From Bacillota bacterium (lineage in GTDB: Bacteria; Bacillota; Clostridia; Christensenellales; Aristaeellaceae): 56,205 nucleotides of DNA. The stretch lies in NCBI GenBank assembly GCA_023395615.1, contig JAEWYP010000038.1:1-56205 (forward strand), given 5' to 3'. Made by a program: the position numbers and the translations under genes. The notes under the pieces are model-generated. The model had not been told where the DNA came from, searched no databases, and worked only from the letters and a program-made list of their open reading frames with translations. Below are positions 17,301 through 25,794 of this stretch, in pieces (position 1 is the first letter of the stretch; each line of letters begins with the position of its first letter).

Positions 17301-19814
17301 TTACTTGCACAGCGAGGGCCACTTGGTTTTGGCGAAGTTGTAGGCTTTCACAATGTTGGCCTGATGCTGCGCGTCCACCGTGCCGCTGGTATGGGTTTCG
17401 CTGCCCTTGAAGTGGATACACATCATACCGTAGTAGTTATTCGCATCCGCATACTGGTCACAGGAGCTCTTGCCGCCCATATAACCGTGCGGGAACCCGT
17501 AGATGCTTACGCAGTATACATGCCCGTTGTAATTTAACAGTGCCGCGCGGCGGTCCCACTTGCTGCCAATGCTGGTGGCGCCGGTGAGTTTGCCGTTAAA
17601 ATCCGGCCAGGCATAGGTTATCGTGCCGGAGCTGTCCGACGAAGAAGTGGAAACGATCTTCTTAAGCTGGTCACTGTTCGGGTGGCTGGAGTTATAGGTG
17701 AATTTCACAATATCGCACATCGTTTTCGTATCGGCGGAGGTAAGGGGCACACAGTCCGCGTGGTATCCGCCCGCCCAGCGCTTCACCTTAAACACCATCT
17801 GCGTTTCCACATCCATCACCGTGGCGGTTGCGCCCTTGGGGAAGATGTCCGCTCCCTGGTTGCCAAAATTCCAGTCGGTCATCGTAATGCTGGTAATGGT
17901 GCCAAAATCAGACGTGTCGCTGCCGGAAGTGCCGCTGATCGCCGCGACAGCCTTCGCATAGAGAACGTTGCTGGTTTCCTTGCCGATGGAGCCGTCCACC
18001 GTAAGGCTGTATTTCCGCTGGAAGTTGCGTACCGCGCTGGTGGTGCCGCTGCCAAAATTACCGTCCAGTGTGCCGGTATAATACCCCAGCACCGTCAGGG
18101 CGTACTGTGCGCTGTGCACGTAGATGTCGCCCACCAGGTTCATGTCCTCTTTCAGCGTTTTCACATAACCCGCGGGCCAAAGCGTGCCGGTGATGTATGT
18201 GGTCAGCGCTGCGGAAGTAAGGATGGAATCCTTCACGTCGTTATAGACGGCATTATACTTCGTGTTATTGTAATACAGGCTGCAATACACCACGTTGTTT
18301 TTGGTGTAGGTATCGGTGCTGACCAGCTGCAGCACGGTTCCGGCGGCAACGCTGACCGCGCCGGTGGAACTTTGCTCCTCGCTGGTAAAGATCGTTACGT
18401 TGTTGGCCAGTTTCACATAGGTTTTGGTGGCGGAAGGCGTGACGCCGTTGTAACTTACCGTGGCACAATCCCCGCGCACATAGCCGGTCTGCCCTCCGGA
18501 AGTTTTGATATAATACCAGGTATATCCGCCCGCTGTGGTCGGCGTGGCCAGTAGCGACCCGGTGCTGCCCTTGGCCAGTACGTAACCGGTCTTGCTGCCG
18601 TTGGCGCTGCTGCGCAGGCGGGTATTCGTTTTCGTAATCGTTACGGTGCCCAGGCTGGTGGTAGTAGAACCGGATGACGAACCGCTCGCGCTGGTGTAAG
18701 TGCCCATCAGCCAGCCGTTGAGATTGTTATAAGTCACATAGTACCATGTAACCCCGCTCACAGTAGAGGTCTTATAATACGACAGGCTTGTGGAGGCAGG
18801 AACCAGTGCAAGTTTTGTTGCCTTGGTGGAGGCGGATTTACGCAGGTTCACCTTCACAGTGGTTTTCAGCGTGCCCAACTGTGTGGCAGACGAACTGGAA
18901 CCGGATGAACTGCCCACGGTTACGTAGGTGCCCATCAGCCAACCATTCAGGTTGTTGTATGTAACGTAATACCACGTAACACCGCTGCTGACCGACGTAT
19001 TCGTGTATGCCAGCGTGGTTTTTGCGGGCAAAACCGCCAGCCGTTGCGATTTGGCGGAGGCAGACTGGCGCAGGTTCAGGCTGAGAGTCGTTGTCAGCGT
19101 GCCGGTGGTGCCCGACGTAGTAGTGGTCGTCGTTGTCGTCGTGGACGTTGTGCTGCCGGTTACGCCGTATTTTTGAGAGGCAAGAGGATAAAGCACTTTC
19201 AGCGTCAACGGGCCGGCGCTGCCGTCGGCGGTCAGCGAATAGGCCTTCTGAAAAGCCTTCACAGCAGCCACCGTCTTTTCGCCGTATTCGCCGTCCAGCG
19301 CAGCGGAGTAATAACCGAGTATCTGCAACGCATATTGCAGCGCGTATACTTCCACGTTGCCCAGCAGCTTCAGTTCCTGTTTCAGGTTGGGGTACGTGCT
19401 CACCTGCCAGAGCGTACCCGTAATATACGCGGTAACGTCCGCATCGCTCATAATGCTGGCGCTTACGTCGCTCCACAGCACATTGTACCGCGAATTGTTA
19501 TAATACAGGCAGCCATACTCCGTTCCCGTCCCGTTGGTGGTTACGGTGTAGGTGCTGGTGGATACCAGCATGAGGACGGTTCCGTTCGCCACCGTAATCG
19601 CGCCTGCGGTGGGGGTGGAATCGGTGGTGAATATATTAACGGCTTTGCCGAGCTTAACAAAGCTCTTGGCAGCGGAATCCGTTACCGATGCGGGCGTGCT
19701 GCCCACGGAATCGGCAAAAGCCGCCGGAACCAGAGAAAACGCCAAAAAGCAGACCAGCAGGAGCGAAATGCCTCTGCGCAGGGTACCCCCTACGCTCCGA
19801 TGATTCCATACCAT
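17301..19814 (-). CDS. Secreted SH3/peptidoglycan-binding protein with duplicated module
   Basis: 837 residues. A signal peptide (about 1-34, ending AAFA) points to export. Order: an unnamed module (about 51-135), a PG_binding_1 domain (about 150-208), a Thr-rich linker (221-237), three bacterial SH3 domains (about 240-300, 313-375, 388-452; the first two share WYYVTYNNLNGWLMGTY), a second copy of the unnamed module (463-545), a second PG_binding_1 (560-620) and a C-terminal domain (635-837). The last contains GGYHADCVP, GFPHGYMGG and CIHFKGSETH followed by DAQHQ, a set of Cys/His residues suggestive of a catalytic or metal site. I do not recognise it; it lacks the SHGC core of YkuD transpeptidases. 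Likely role: cell-wall binding or modification. ATG follows GGAGAG; own promoter at 19887-19915. Confidence 0.85.
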   Translation of the reverse strand: MVWNHRSVGGTLRRGISLLLVCFLAFSLVPAAFADSVGSTPASVTDSAAKSFVKLGKAVNIFTTDSTPTAGAITVANGTVLMLVSTSTYTVTTNGTGTEYGCLYYNNSRYNVLWSDVSASIMSDADVTAYITGTLWQVSTYPNLKQELKLLGNVEVYALQYALQILGYYSAALDGEYGEKTVAAVKAFQKAYSLTADGSAGPLTLKVLYPLASQKYGVTGSTTSTTTTTTTTTSGTTGTLTTTLSLNLRQSASAKSQRLAVLPAKTTLAYTNTSVSSGVTWYYVTYNNLNGWLMGTYVTVGSSSGSSSSATQLGTLKTTVKVNLRKSASTKATKLALVPASTSLSYYKTSTVSGVTWYYVTYNNLNGWLMGTYTSASGSSSGSTTTSLGTVTITKTNTRLRSSANGSKTGYVLAKGSTGSLLATPTTAGGYTWYYIKTSGGQTGYVRGDCATVSYNGVTPSATKTYVKLANNVTIFTSEEQSSTGAVSVAAGTVLQLVSTDTYTKNNVVYCSLYYNNTKYNAVYNDVKDSILTSAALTTYITGTLWPAGYVKTLKEDMNLVGDIYVHSAQYALTVLGYYTGTLDGNFGSGTTSAVRNFQRKYSLTVDGSIGKETSNVLYAKAVAAISGTSGSDTSDFGTITSITMTDWNFGNQGADIFPKGATATVMDVETQMVFKVKRWAGGYHADCVPLTSADTKTMCDIVKFTYNSSHPNSDQLKKIVSTSSSDSSGTITYAWPDFNGKLTGATSIGSKWDRRAALLNYNGHVYCVSIYGFPHGYMGGKSSCDQYADANNYYGMMCIHFKGSETHTSGTVDAQHQANIVKAYNFAKTKWPSLCK

Positions 19815-19886
19815 AGGTACATCTCTCCATTCCGCGCATTCTCGCTACTGATCCATTGAACGATTCTGATCCTCATGAGCACTCCT

Positions 19887-19915
19887 ATGTTATTACAAAT
19901 TTATTACGTTGTCAA
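19887..19915 (-). promoter_or_regulatory. Promoter of the SH3/peptidoglycan-binding gene
   Basis: On the minus strand TTGACA (19915-19910), 17-nt AT-rich spacer, TAACAT (19892-19887). Leader of about 65 nt. A near-consensus housekeeping promoter. Confidence 0.82.
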
Positions 19916-20001
19916 GATTTTTTGTTCAATTATATTGCATTTTGGTCACAGGCGACCCGGAACAGGCATGGGGCAGGTGGCTGCAACCGAATTGCCCGCG
20001 A

Positions 20002-21042
20002 TTATGGCGCAGCAAGAGCCGAAATGGCCCCTAAAAGCGCCTCTACATTGGCTTCCGGCGTGGTCGCCCCGGCGCAGAAGCGCACGGCGGTATGCCTTTC
20101 GTCCACTGCCTGCCAATGCGCAAAGCTGAAGTTTTTCGAAAGGATTTCCATGGCCGTGTTGGGCAAAACGGGAAAAATCTGGTTGGTCACCGTATCGCAG
20201 AGCATCGGAATGCCCATTGACAGAAACGCGGCCTTGATCCGTTGCGCCTGCCCGTTCGCCTGCGCACCCAGCGCCTGATACCGCCCGTTTTCCATCAGCG
20301 CCAGAAACTGTACGCCCAGCAGCCTTCCCTTGGCGAGCATGGCCCCGCGCTGCTTGATATGGTAGCGGAAGAAAGGCCAGTCGGCAGGCCTGGGCAACAC
20401 CAGCGCCTCGCCGAACAGCGCGCCGCACTTGGTGCCCCCCAAAGTGAACGCGTCGCAGTGCGTGGCCAGAAACGGCAAATCCACCGTCGGGTCGGCCGCC
20501 AGCCCGTAACTCATGCGGGCGCCGTCGATGAACAGCTTTAAACCAAAGCTTTGCGCGGCGGCATACAGGGCTTCCAGATCCTGCCGGGTATACAGCGTGC
20601 CCAGCTCGGTCGGATAGCTGATATATACCATCGCGGGCCGCACCATATGCTCGTGCGTCGCATCGCCCAAATGCTTCTCGCACGCCTCGCGCACCTGTGC
20701 CGCGGTAATCTTCCCCTCTGCGGAGGGCAGCGCGAGCGCCTTGTGGCCGGTCGCTTCCACCGCGCCGGTCTCGTGCACGTTAATGTGTCCGGTATCGGCG
20801 CACAGCACGCCTTCGAAAGGCCGCAGCGCCGCCGCAATCACCGTCAGATTCACCTGCGTGCCGCCGGTGAAGAAGTGCACGCCCGCGCCGGGGCAGGCGC
20901 AAAGGCCCGCGATCAGCGTTCTCGCCCGGTCGGAAAAATCATCCTCGCCGTAACCGGGGGTCTGTTCCGCGTTGGTGGCGCAAAGCGCCGCCAGCACCTC
21001 CGGAACCGCCCCCTCCAGATAATCGCATTCAAAACGGTACAT
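20002..21042 (-). CDS. ltaE: Low-specificity L-threonine aldolase
   Basis: 346-residue PLP enzyme (aspartate aminotransferase fold, beta-eliminating lyase family) that splits L-threonine/L-allo-threonine into glycine and acetaldehyde. Evidence: GYGEDDFSDRA at the N-terminus, FFTGGTQVNLTVIAA (phosphate-binding loop), HINVHETGAVEATGHK, the cofactor aspartate in LFIDGARMSYGL and the Schiff-base lysine in TLGGTKCGALFG. Length and motif order fit the family well. It is downstream of purA in the same direction but separated by 243 nt that hold a dispersed repeat, so co-transcription is uncertain. Confidence 0.93.
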   Translation of the reverse strand: MYRFECDYLEGAVPEVLAALCATNAEQTPGYGEDDFSDRARTLIAGLCACPGAGVHFFTGGTQVNLTVIAAALRPFEGVLCADTGHINVHETGAVEATGHKALALPSAEGKITAAQVREACEKHLGDATHEHMVRPAMVYISYPTELGTLYTRQDLEALYAAAQSFGLKLFIDGARMSYGLAADPTVDLPFLATHCDAFTLGGTKCGALFGEALVLPRPADWPFFRYHIKQRGAMLAKGRLLGVQFLALMENGRYQALGAQANGQAQRIKAAFLSMGIPMLCDTVTNQIFPVLPNTAMEILSKNFSFAHWQAVDERHTAVRFCAGATTPEANVEALLGAISALAAP

Positions 21043-21083
21043 TCACCCTTCGCTCCCTTCGATTGATTCCGGATATGGGAAGC

Positions 21084-21263
21084 GCGCGCCGGTTGCCCAG
21101 TGCGCGCGCAGATCATTGACAAGCCCTTTGATGAATCATCGTAACCCTGAGAAGCAAGGGTGGCAAGGGATTGAGCTTACCGTTCGTAAGTGATGCCCCT
21201 TGCCATCCCGTAGCTGACAACGCAGAAGGGCCTTTGTAAGCAAGCTGAGCGCGCCGGTTGCCC
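21084..21263. repeat. 15-bp direct repeat flanking the palindromic element
   Basis: GCGCGCCGGTTGCCC occurs at 21084-21098 and 21249-21263, bracketing the element at 21151-21239. Could be a footprint of how the element arrived or a chance GC-rich repeat. Confidence 0.4.
21151..21239 (+). repeat. Dispersed palindromic repeat, copy 1
   Basis: About 89 nt beginning GAAGCAAGGGTGGCAAGGG and ending near GCTGACAACGCAG. The two ends are partly complementary (GGGTGGCAAGGG against CCCCTTGCCATCCC), so the unit can fold into a long hairpin. The same unit appears inverted at 23622-23712. It lies between purA and ltaE. Confidence 0.7.
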
Positions 21264-21285
21264 GACGCACGCAATGCCGAATCCC

Positions 21286-22563
21286 TCAGCGGCGGCGGAA
21301 CGTTTCGCAGCGCTTGGGGCCGGTCGAAATCATATTAATAGGCACTTCCACCTGCTTCTCCAGGAAATCGACATACTTGCGGCAGTTTTCCGGCAGGGCG
21401 GCAAAATCGGTCACGCCGCGCACACTGGTGTTCCAGCCAGGCAAAACGGTATAGACGGGTTTGGCGCGCAGCAGGGTCGGCGTACTGGGGAAGTCCGTGA
21501 TCTGCTTTCCATCCACTTCATAGGCAGTGCAAACGGGAATTTCCGGCAGGTAACCCAGCACATCCAGGTTGGTCAGCACACACTCGGTCGCGCCCTGTAC
21601 CATGCAGCCATAGCGCGTAGCCACCGCGTCGAACCAGCCGACACGACGGGGCCGCCCGGTGGTGGCGCCATATTCGCCCGCATCGCCGCCGCGATCGCGC
21701 AGTTCCGTCGCTTCATCGCCAAAAAGTTCGGTCGTGAAGGGGCCAGCACCCACACAGCTGGAGTAGGCTTTGGTAACACAGTACACTTCCTTAATCTCGC
21801 CCGCGGGCACGCCCGCGCCCACCGTACCGAAGCCGGCCAGCGGCGAGGAGGACGTGGTGAAAGGGTAAATACCGTGATCCGGGTCGCGCAGGCTGCCCAG
21901 CTGCCCTTCTAACAAGATGGTTTTCTTTTCTTTTAACGCTTTATGCAGGTAAACGGTCGTATCGATCACCATGGGGCGAATACGTTCCGCCTGCTCGGTC
22001 AGCAGCGTAAGCAGCGCCTCCACGTCGATGGGGGGCTTGCCATACAGCGCCTCCAGCTGGGCGTTTTTCTGGGTCGCCACGCTGGTAAGGCGGGCGCGCA
22101 GATAGTCCTGATCGTACAGCTGGCAAACCTGAATGCCGATCTTCAGATATTTATCGCCGTAGAACGGGGCGATGCCGCTTTTGGTGGAGCCGAAGCTGGC
22201 CTTGCCCAGCCGTTCCTCCTCGTACCGGTCAAAGTCGATATGGTAGGGCATCATCACCTGCGCGCGGTCGCTGATGTACAGCGTAGGTCTGGGAATGCCG
22301 CGGCTGACGATGTCATCGTACTCCCGCAGGAGCTTGTTAATATCCAGCGCGACGCCCGGGCCGATGATGTTGGCGATTCGGGAATGAAAAACGCCCGACG
22401 GCAACAGGTGCAGGGCGAATTTGCCATAATCGTTGATGATCGTGTGCCCCGCGTTCGCGCCCCCCTGAAAACGGACGACCACATCGCTGTCCTCTGCCAG
22501 AACATCGGTGATCTTTCCTTTGCCCTCGTCGCCCCAGTTGGCGCCTACGATCGCTCTCACCAT
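21286..22563 (-). CDS. purA: Adenylosuccinate synthetase
   Basis: 425 residues. Joins IMP and aspartate using GTP, the first committed step to AMP. It starts MVRAIVGANWGDEGKGK with the P-loop-like GDEGKGK. It also shows the substrate loop GGANAGHTI, LEGQLGSLRDPDHGIYPFTTSS, and the Arg-rich GTP/IMP segment TTGRPRRVGWFDAV. The ATG at 22563 is preferred over an upstream TTG at 22590: the protein then begins at the first beta-strand and AAAGGGG stands 9 nt upstream. It has its own strong promoter and diverges from yebC. Confidence 0.97.
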   Translation of the reverse strand: MVRAIVGANWGDEGKGKITDVLAEDSDVVVRFQGGANAGHTIINDYGKFALHLLPSGVFHSRIANIIGPGVALDINKLLREYDDIVSRGIPRPTLYISDRAQVMMPYHIDFDRYEEERLGKASFGSTKSGIAPFYGDKYLKIGIQVCQLYDQDYLRARLTSVATQKNAQLEALYGKPPIDVEALLTLLTEQAERIRPMVIDTTVYLHKALKEKKTILLEGQLGSLRDPDHGIYPFTTSSSPLAGFGTVGAGVPAGEIKEVYCVTKAYSSCVGAGPFTTELFGDEATELRDRGGDAGEYGATTGRPRRVGWFDAVATRYGCMVQGATECVLTNLDVLGYLPEIPVCTAYEVDGKQITDFPSTPTLLRAKPVYTVLPGWNTSVRGVTDFAALPENCRKYVDFLEKQVEVPINMISTGPKRCETFRRR

Positions 22564-22611
22564 GGCGCAGATCCCCTTTCCTTCGGTCAAGTCGGTAAAA
22601 CACCAACATTC

Positions 22612-22640
22612 ATTATCTTATACCGCGCATGGAATGTCAA
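22612..22640 (-). promoter_or_regulatory. purA promoter
   Basis: Minus strand TTGACA (22640-22635), 17-nt spacer, GATAAT (22617-22612). Leader about 42 nt. No purine riboswitch-like structure fits in so short a leader. Confidence 0.85.
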
Positions 22641-22717
22641 GCCTTGGGATCCCATCGGGTGAAACAGCGCCGGAAGACAAGGCGATTGCTGATATTTGCC
22701 TCCTAAGGCGTTCAACG

Positions 22718-22746
22718 TTGACCACAGGCAGGAAACGTGCTATACT
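22718..22746 (+). promoter_or_regulatory. yebC promoter
   Basis: TTGACC (22718-22723), 17-nt spacer, TATACT (22741-22746), about 60 nt before the yebC start and divergent from the purA promoter. Confidence 0.8.
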
Positions 22747-22812
22747 TTATTGTTGCGAACACCCTCTTTCAACGCCGCTATCGGCGCGAGACAGGCAAGA
22801 AAGGCTGATACG

Positions 22813-23556
22813 ATGTCCGGACACAGCAAATGGGCCAATATCAAGATCAAAAAAGGCAAGACGGACGCCATTCGCGGTAAGATATTCACCAAAATCGGTC
22901 GCGAAATCGCCATTGCGGTACGCGAAGGCGGCGGCAACCCGGAAAGCAACAGTAAGCTGCGCGACGTAATCGCCAAAGCAAAAAGCAACAACATGCCCAA
23001 CGACAACATCTCGCGTTCCATTAAAAAGGCCGCGGGTGAACTGGGCAGCGTGGAATACGCAGAAATTAATTACGAAGGCTATGCCCCGGGCGGCGTGGCG
23101 GTGATTGTGGAGTGCATCAGCGATAATCGCAACCGCACCGCCAGCGACATCCGCCACTGCTTCGCCAAAAACGAAGGCACGCTGGGTGTAACCGGTTCGG
23201 TCTCCTTTATGTTCGACAAAAAGGGCGTGCTGGTCGTGGCCCGTTCCGCTGACATGGACGAGGACGAAATGATGATGCGCGCTCTGGACGCGGGCGCGGA
23301 AGACATGCAGGTGCTGGACGACGCTTTCGAAATTACGACAGACCCCAACGAGTTCTCCGCCATACGCGAAAAACTGGAGGCTGACGGTTTGGAGTTTTTA
23401 AGCGCCGAAGTGCAGATGATCCCGCAAAACACCGTCGCTCCCTCGCCGGAGAACATCGAAAAGATTCAGGAACTGCTGGAAATGCTGGAAGACAACGACG
23501 ATGTGCAAAACGTGTGGCATAATGCCGAACTGCCGGAAGAGCCTGAAGAGGAATAA
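22813..23556 (+). CDS. yebC: YebC/PmpR/TACO1 family protein
   Basis: 247 residues. Opens with the family hallmark MSGHSKWANIKIKKGK, then KIFTKIGREI, NMPNDNISRSIKKA and NYEGYAPGGVA. The acidic C-terminus includes LEMLEDNDDVQNVWHN. Older annotation calls these transcriptional regulators; more recent work on family members points to a role in translation of difficult sequences such as proline runs. The start at 22813 is fixed by the conserved MSGHSK; the open frame upstream to 22696 is non-coding. It has its own promoter and a strong terminator, so it is a single-gene unit. Confidence 0.95.
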   Translation: MSGHSKWANIKIKKGKTDAIRGKIFTKIGREIAIAVREGGGNPESNSKLRDVIAKAKSNNMPNDNISRSIKKAAGELGSVEYAEINYEGYAPGGVAVIVECISDNRNRTASDIRHCFAKNEGTLGVTGSVSFMFDKKGVLVVARSADMDEDEMMMRALDAGAEDMQVLDDAFEITTDPNEFSAIREKLEADGLEFLSAEVQMIPQNTVAPSPENIEKIQELLEMLEDNDDVQNVWHNAELPEEPEEE

Positions 23557-23576
23557 TCCGGACCGCATCGCTTGCA

Positions 23577-23617
23577 TTACAAACGCCCCTGCCGAATCAC
23601 GGCAGGGGCGTTTGTAA
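23577..23617 (+). terminator. yebC terminator
   Basis: Perfect 18-bp stem, TTACAAACGCCCCTGCCG with its complement, loop AATCA, starting 21 nt after the yebC stop. Confidence 0.88.
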
Positions 23618-23621
23618 TTGT

Positions 23622-23712
23622 AAACAAAGACTCATCTGCGTTGTCAGCAACGGGGTGGCAGGGGGGTTCGCTTGCAAACGAGCAAACTCAACCCCTTGCC
23701 ACCCTTGCTTCC
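23622..23712 (-). repeat. Dispersed palindromic repeat, copy 2 (inverted)
   Basis: Read on the minus strand it matches copy 1 (21151-21239) along its length. Shared pieces are GAAGCAAGGGTGGCAAGGG, a variable middle, a CCCCTGCCA/CCCCTTGCCA arm and GCTGACAACGCAGA. It follows the yebC terminator and lies downstream of hydrolase gene A1, so the two copies flank purA-yebC in opposite orientation. A short AAACTGC/GCAGTTT hairpin (23736-23754) sits next to it, before the A1 stop. Confidence 0.7.
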
Positions 23713-23779
23713 GGGCATCTGAACCTTTTTAAAGCAAACTGCGGTCAGCAGTTTATAAATGGGTTATCAACCGTTGGAA

Positions 23780-25684
23780 TCATTGCGCGTTTGCGTTGTA
23801 AATGATGGCACCCGTCGCCTGATCGCGGGAATAATGCTTCATAAAGTTCCAGGCGATGTCGCCGTATTCCTGATACAGTCCATGGGGCAGGAAATCGGTC
23901 ACGCTCAGGCCCACCATCGGCACGCCGGCGTCATTTACCATCATCCAAATCCGGTTGGTGTACTCGTTGTTCAGCGTCGTTTCCTGATAAAGATCCGCTT
24001 TGGCGCCGAAGTAACGGTAGGTGTCAAAATCGTAGGTAATCGTCTTCATTTCGTTGAAGGTCAGATACTGGTTGATCATCCCTTGATAATCAAACAGCGG
24101 ATTGATCGACGTATCGCCCAGCGTTTTGTCGTTGGTGATGAAGGCATCGTATGTGGAGGTAGTCAGCAGCACGGGGATGTCGTACTTCTTAAACTGCGCG
24201 GCCTGCTCGTCCGTGGCGGGATAAGCCAGAGCGGCAGAGGGCACGGCAGCCGCGAAAAGCTGAGGCGCGCTGCAAACCGCGCGGTTGGTAGCCCCGCCGC
24301 CCATAGAGTAACCGGTCACGTACACGCGGGACGGGTCCAGCGCAGGGTAAGTATCCAGCATGTACTGCACCAGTTTGGGCAGCACATCGCACAGAATATT
24401 GTAGCCCGACACGCCGAAGTTGACGGTGTGATAGGGGGCCACGATCGCAAGGCGCATGTCCCCCGCGATGTTCAGCCAATCCATCTCGTCCAGGAACTGT
24501 ACGGGGTCGTCGCCCGCCCCGTGGTTGGCAAGGATCAGCGGCACGCTGCCTGCGGGCGCGGTATTGTTCTTCACTTCTTCGGGCAGCACCTCAAACCAGG
24601 TCTGCACATAGTCGCCGTCGCTATTTTTGTACTCGCTGAAACGGTCTTCCTTGTGCTCGGTCACATACAGGCCGTCCGCCGTTTCGCCGTTCACGATGGC
24701 ATTGCGCTTGCTCAGCGAATAAGGCGCCTGATTCCATTTATAATCGGAATACAGGGTGGAAGCGGTATTGAGGTTGCTCTTTACGGAAGCGTTACGAAGC
24801 GCCTTTACAAACAGGTTGTTGTAAGCAGCCTTCACAGTCGCGGCCAAGTCTACGCTGTCCTGTTTGGAAACAATCACCTTTTGCAGGGGGAGCGCCTGAT
24901 TGAAGTAATAGCTTACGTCGCCGTCAAATCCGGAAGCGTCGGTCGCGTTTGCGGTTTTATACTTTTCCACAACGTCGTCGGTCGCGTTCACCAGATAGGT
25001 CGGCACAATAGAGGCCACGGTATGGATACGATCCATGTTGCCGCCTACCAGCAGCATCCCGGCGATGCGGGAGATATAATCCAGATTGCTGGCAATGTAG
25101 TTGTTCACAAACGTGGCGCCACCGTCGATCCCGATCAGGTAACGGTAGGTCAGGCCGCCGTAGTATGCGCTGTCGGCGTAATAATCGGTCTCATCGCCAT
25201 TTTTGATCGTATAACCGATGTTGCACATGGCGGATTGCAGTTGGAAGAACGCATACTGGTCAGCGGAACCAAAGCCCGTTTCGGCATTGGCCGGGGTTAC
25301 CAGAACGATGCTGCCGCAAGCCTGGTTCACCAGATCCACCAGACCCATATCGGTGATGTAAGCAAGCGCTTCGTCTTTGCTGGCGAACGCCTTGTCCGTG
25401 TACACCAGGAAATTGGTGTTCATGCGGTTGGCCGCGCTTAAGCTGGTGAAAATATCAGCGGAACGGTACACATAGGTGGTGTTGGCGGGATAGCTGTCCA
25501 GCGCGGGGTCGGGAATGTACACCCTGCCGGTCGCCTGGCTGAGGGACGCGCCTTCGCCGGCACGGGCTTCTTCCAGGGTCTCAAAAGTGGAATCGTTGGT
25601 GAAATGTTGTTCGTAATCCAGCGCAAACGCAGTGCTGCCAAACAGCAGGCAAAGCGTCAGAACAGCGCAAAGTATCTTTTTCAT
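23780..25684 (-). CDS. Secreted two-domain alpha/beta hydrolase, array member A1
   Basis: 634 residues. Signal peptide 1-21 (hydrophobic core, GSTAFA end), no lipobox, LPxTG or SLH anchor, so probably released. The C-terminal half (about 380-620) is an alpha/beta hydrolase: VPLILANHGAGDDP (oxyanion-loop region), nucleophile elbow GYSMGG with Ser460, candidate acid Asp513 in TTSTYD and candidate base His601 in LPHGLYQEY. The N-terminal half (about 60-250) has the same strand-elbow-helix rhythm, but its elbow reads GIDGGATF without serine. This overall plan resembles secreted esterases of the PHB-depolymerase/feruloyl-esterase type or prolyl-oligopeptidase-like peptidases; the substrate is unknown. 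Last gene of the minus-strand unit; AGGAGGA lies 7 nt before the ATG. Confidence 0.82.
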   Translation of the reverse strand: MKKILCAVLTLCLLFGSTAFALDYEQHFTNDSTFETLEEARAGEGASLSQATGRVYIPDPALDSYPANTTYVYRSADIFTSLSAANRMNTNFLVYTDKAFASKDEALAYITDMGLVDLVNQACGSIVLVTPANAETGFGSADQYAFFQLQSAMCNIGYTIKNGDETDYYADSAYYGGLTYRYLIGIDGGATFVNNYIASNLDYISRIAGMLLVGGNMDRIHTVASIVPTYLVNATDDVVEKYKTANATDASGFDGDVSYYFNQALPLQKVIVSKQDSVDLAATVKAAYNNLFVKALRNASVKSNLNTASTLYSDYKWNQAPYSLSKRNAIVNGETADGLYVTEHKEDRFSEYKNSDGDYVQTWFEVLPEEVKNNTAPAGSVPLILANHGAGDDPVQFLDEMDWLNIAGDMRLAIVAPYHTVNFGVSGYNILCDVLPKLVQYMLDTYPALDPSRVYVTGYSMGGGATNRAVCSAPQLFAAAVPSAALAYPATDEQAAQFKKYDIPVLLTTSTYDAFITNDKTLGDTSINPLFDYQGMINQYLTFNEMKTITYDFDTYRYFGAKADLYQETTLNNEYTNRIWMMVNDAGVPMVGLSVTDFLPHGLYQEYGDIAWNFMKHYSRDQATGAIIYNANAQ

Positions 25685-25728
25685 TCTCAAATCCTCCTGA
25701 AAATTGTCTTTTGGATGATCCGTCCGCA

Positions 25729-25769
25729 CCGGTTTCCCCGGGGGGGAAGCTCTCCCCCGGGGAAACCGG
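25729..25769. other. Spacer hairpin A2/A1
   Basis: Perfect 16-bp stem (CCGGTTTCCCCGGGGG and its complement) around a 9-nt loop, between the A2 stop and the A1 ribosome binding site. No T-run follows on the minus strand, so a partial terminator or an mRNA-stabilising structure is more likely than a full stop. Confidence 0.75.
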
Positions 25770-25794
25770 CACGGTGATAAGTTGGGAAATCATA

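Noticed and set aside
19077..19170. Short repeated tracts that could suggest a CRISPR or microsatellite
   Set aside because: They are ACC/ACT codons of the Thr-rich linker (residues 221-237) of the secreted SH3 protein.
22564..22590. Longer purA from a TTG at 22590
   Set aside because: Adds nine residues before the conserved first strand; the ATG at 22563 has a better-placed AAAGGGG.
22564..22611. Purine riboswitch upstream of purA
   Set aside because: The strong promoter leaves only about 42 nt of leader, too short for the aptamer.
23759..25441. 560-codon plus-strand frame opposite A1, and similar long antisense frames opposite A2-A8
   Set aside because: Produced by GC-rich codon bias on the sense gene; His/Arg/Val-rich composition, no ribosome binding site, and the sense genes are clearly real.
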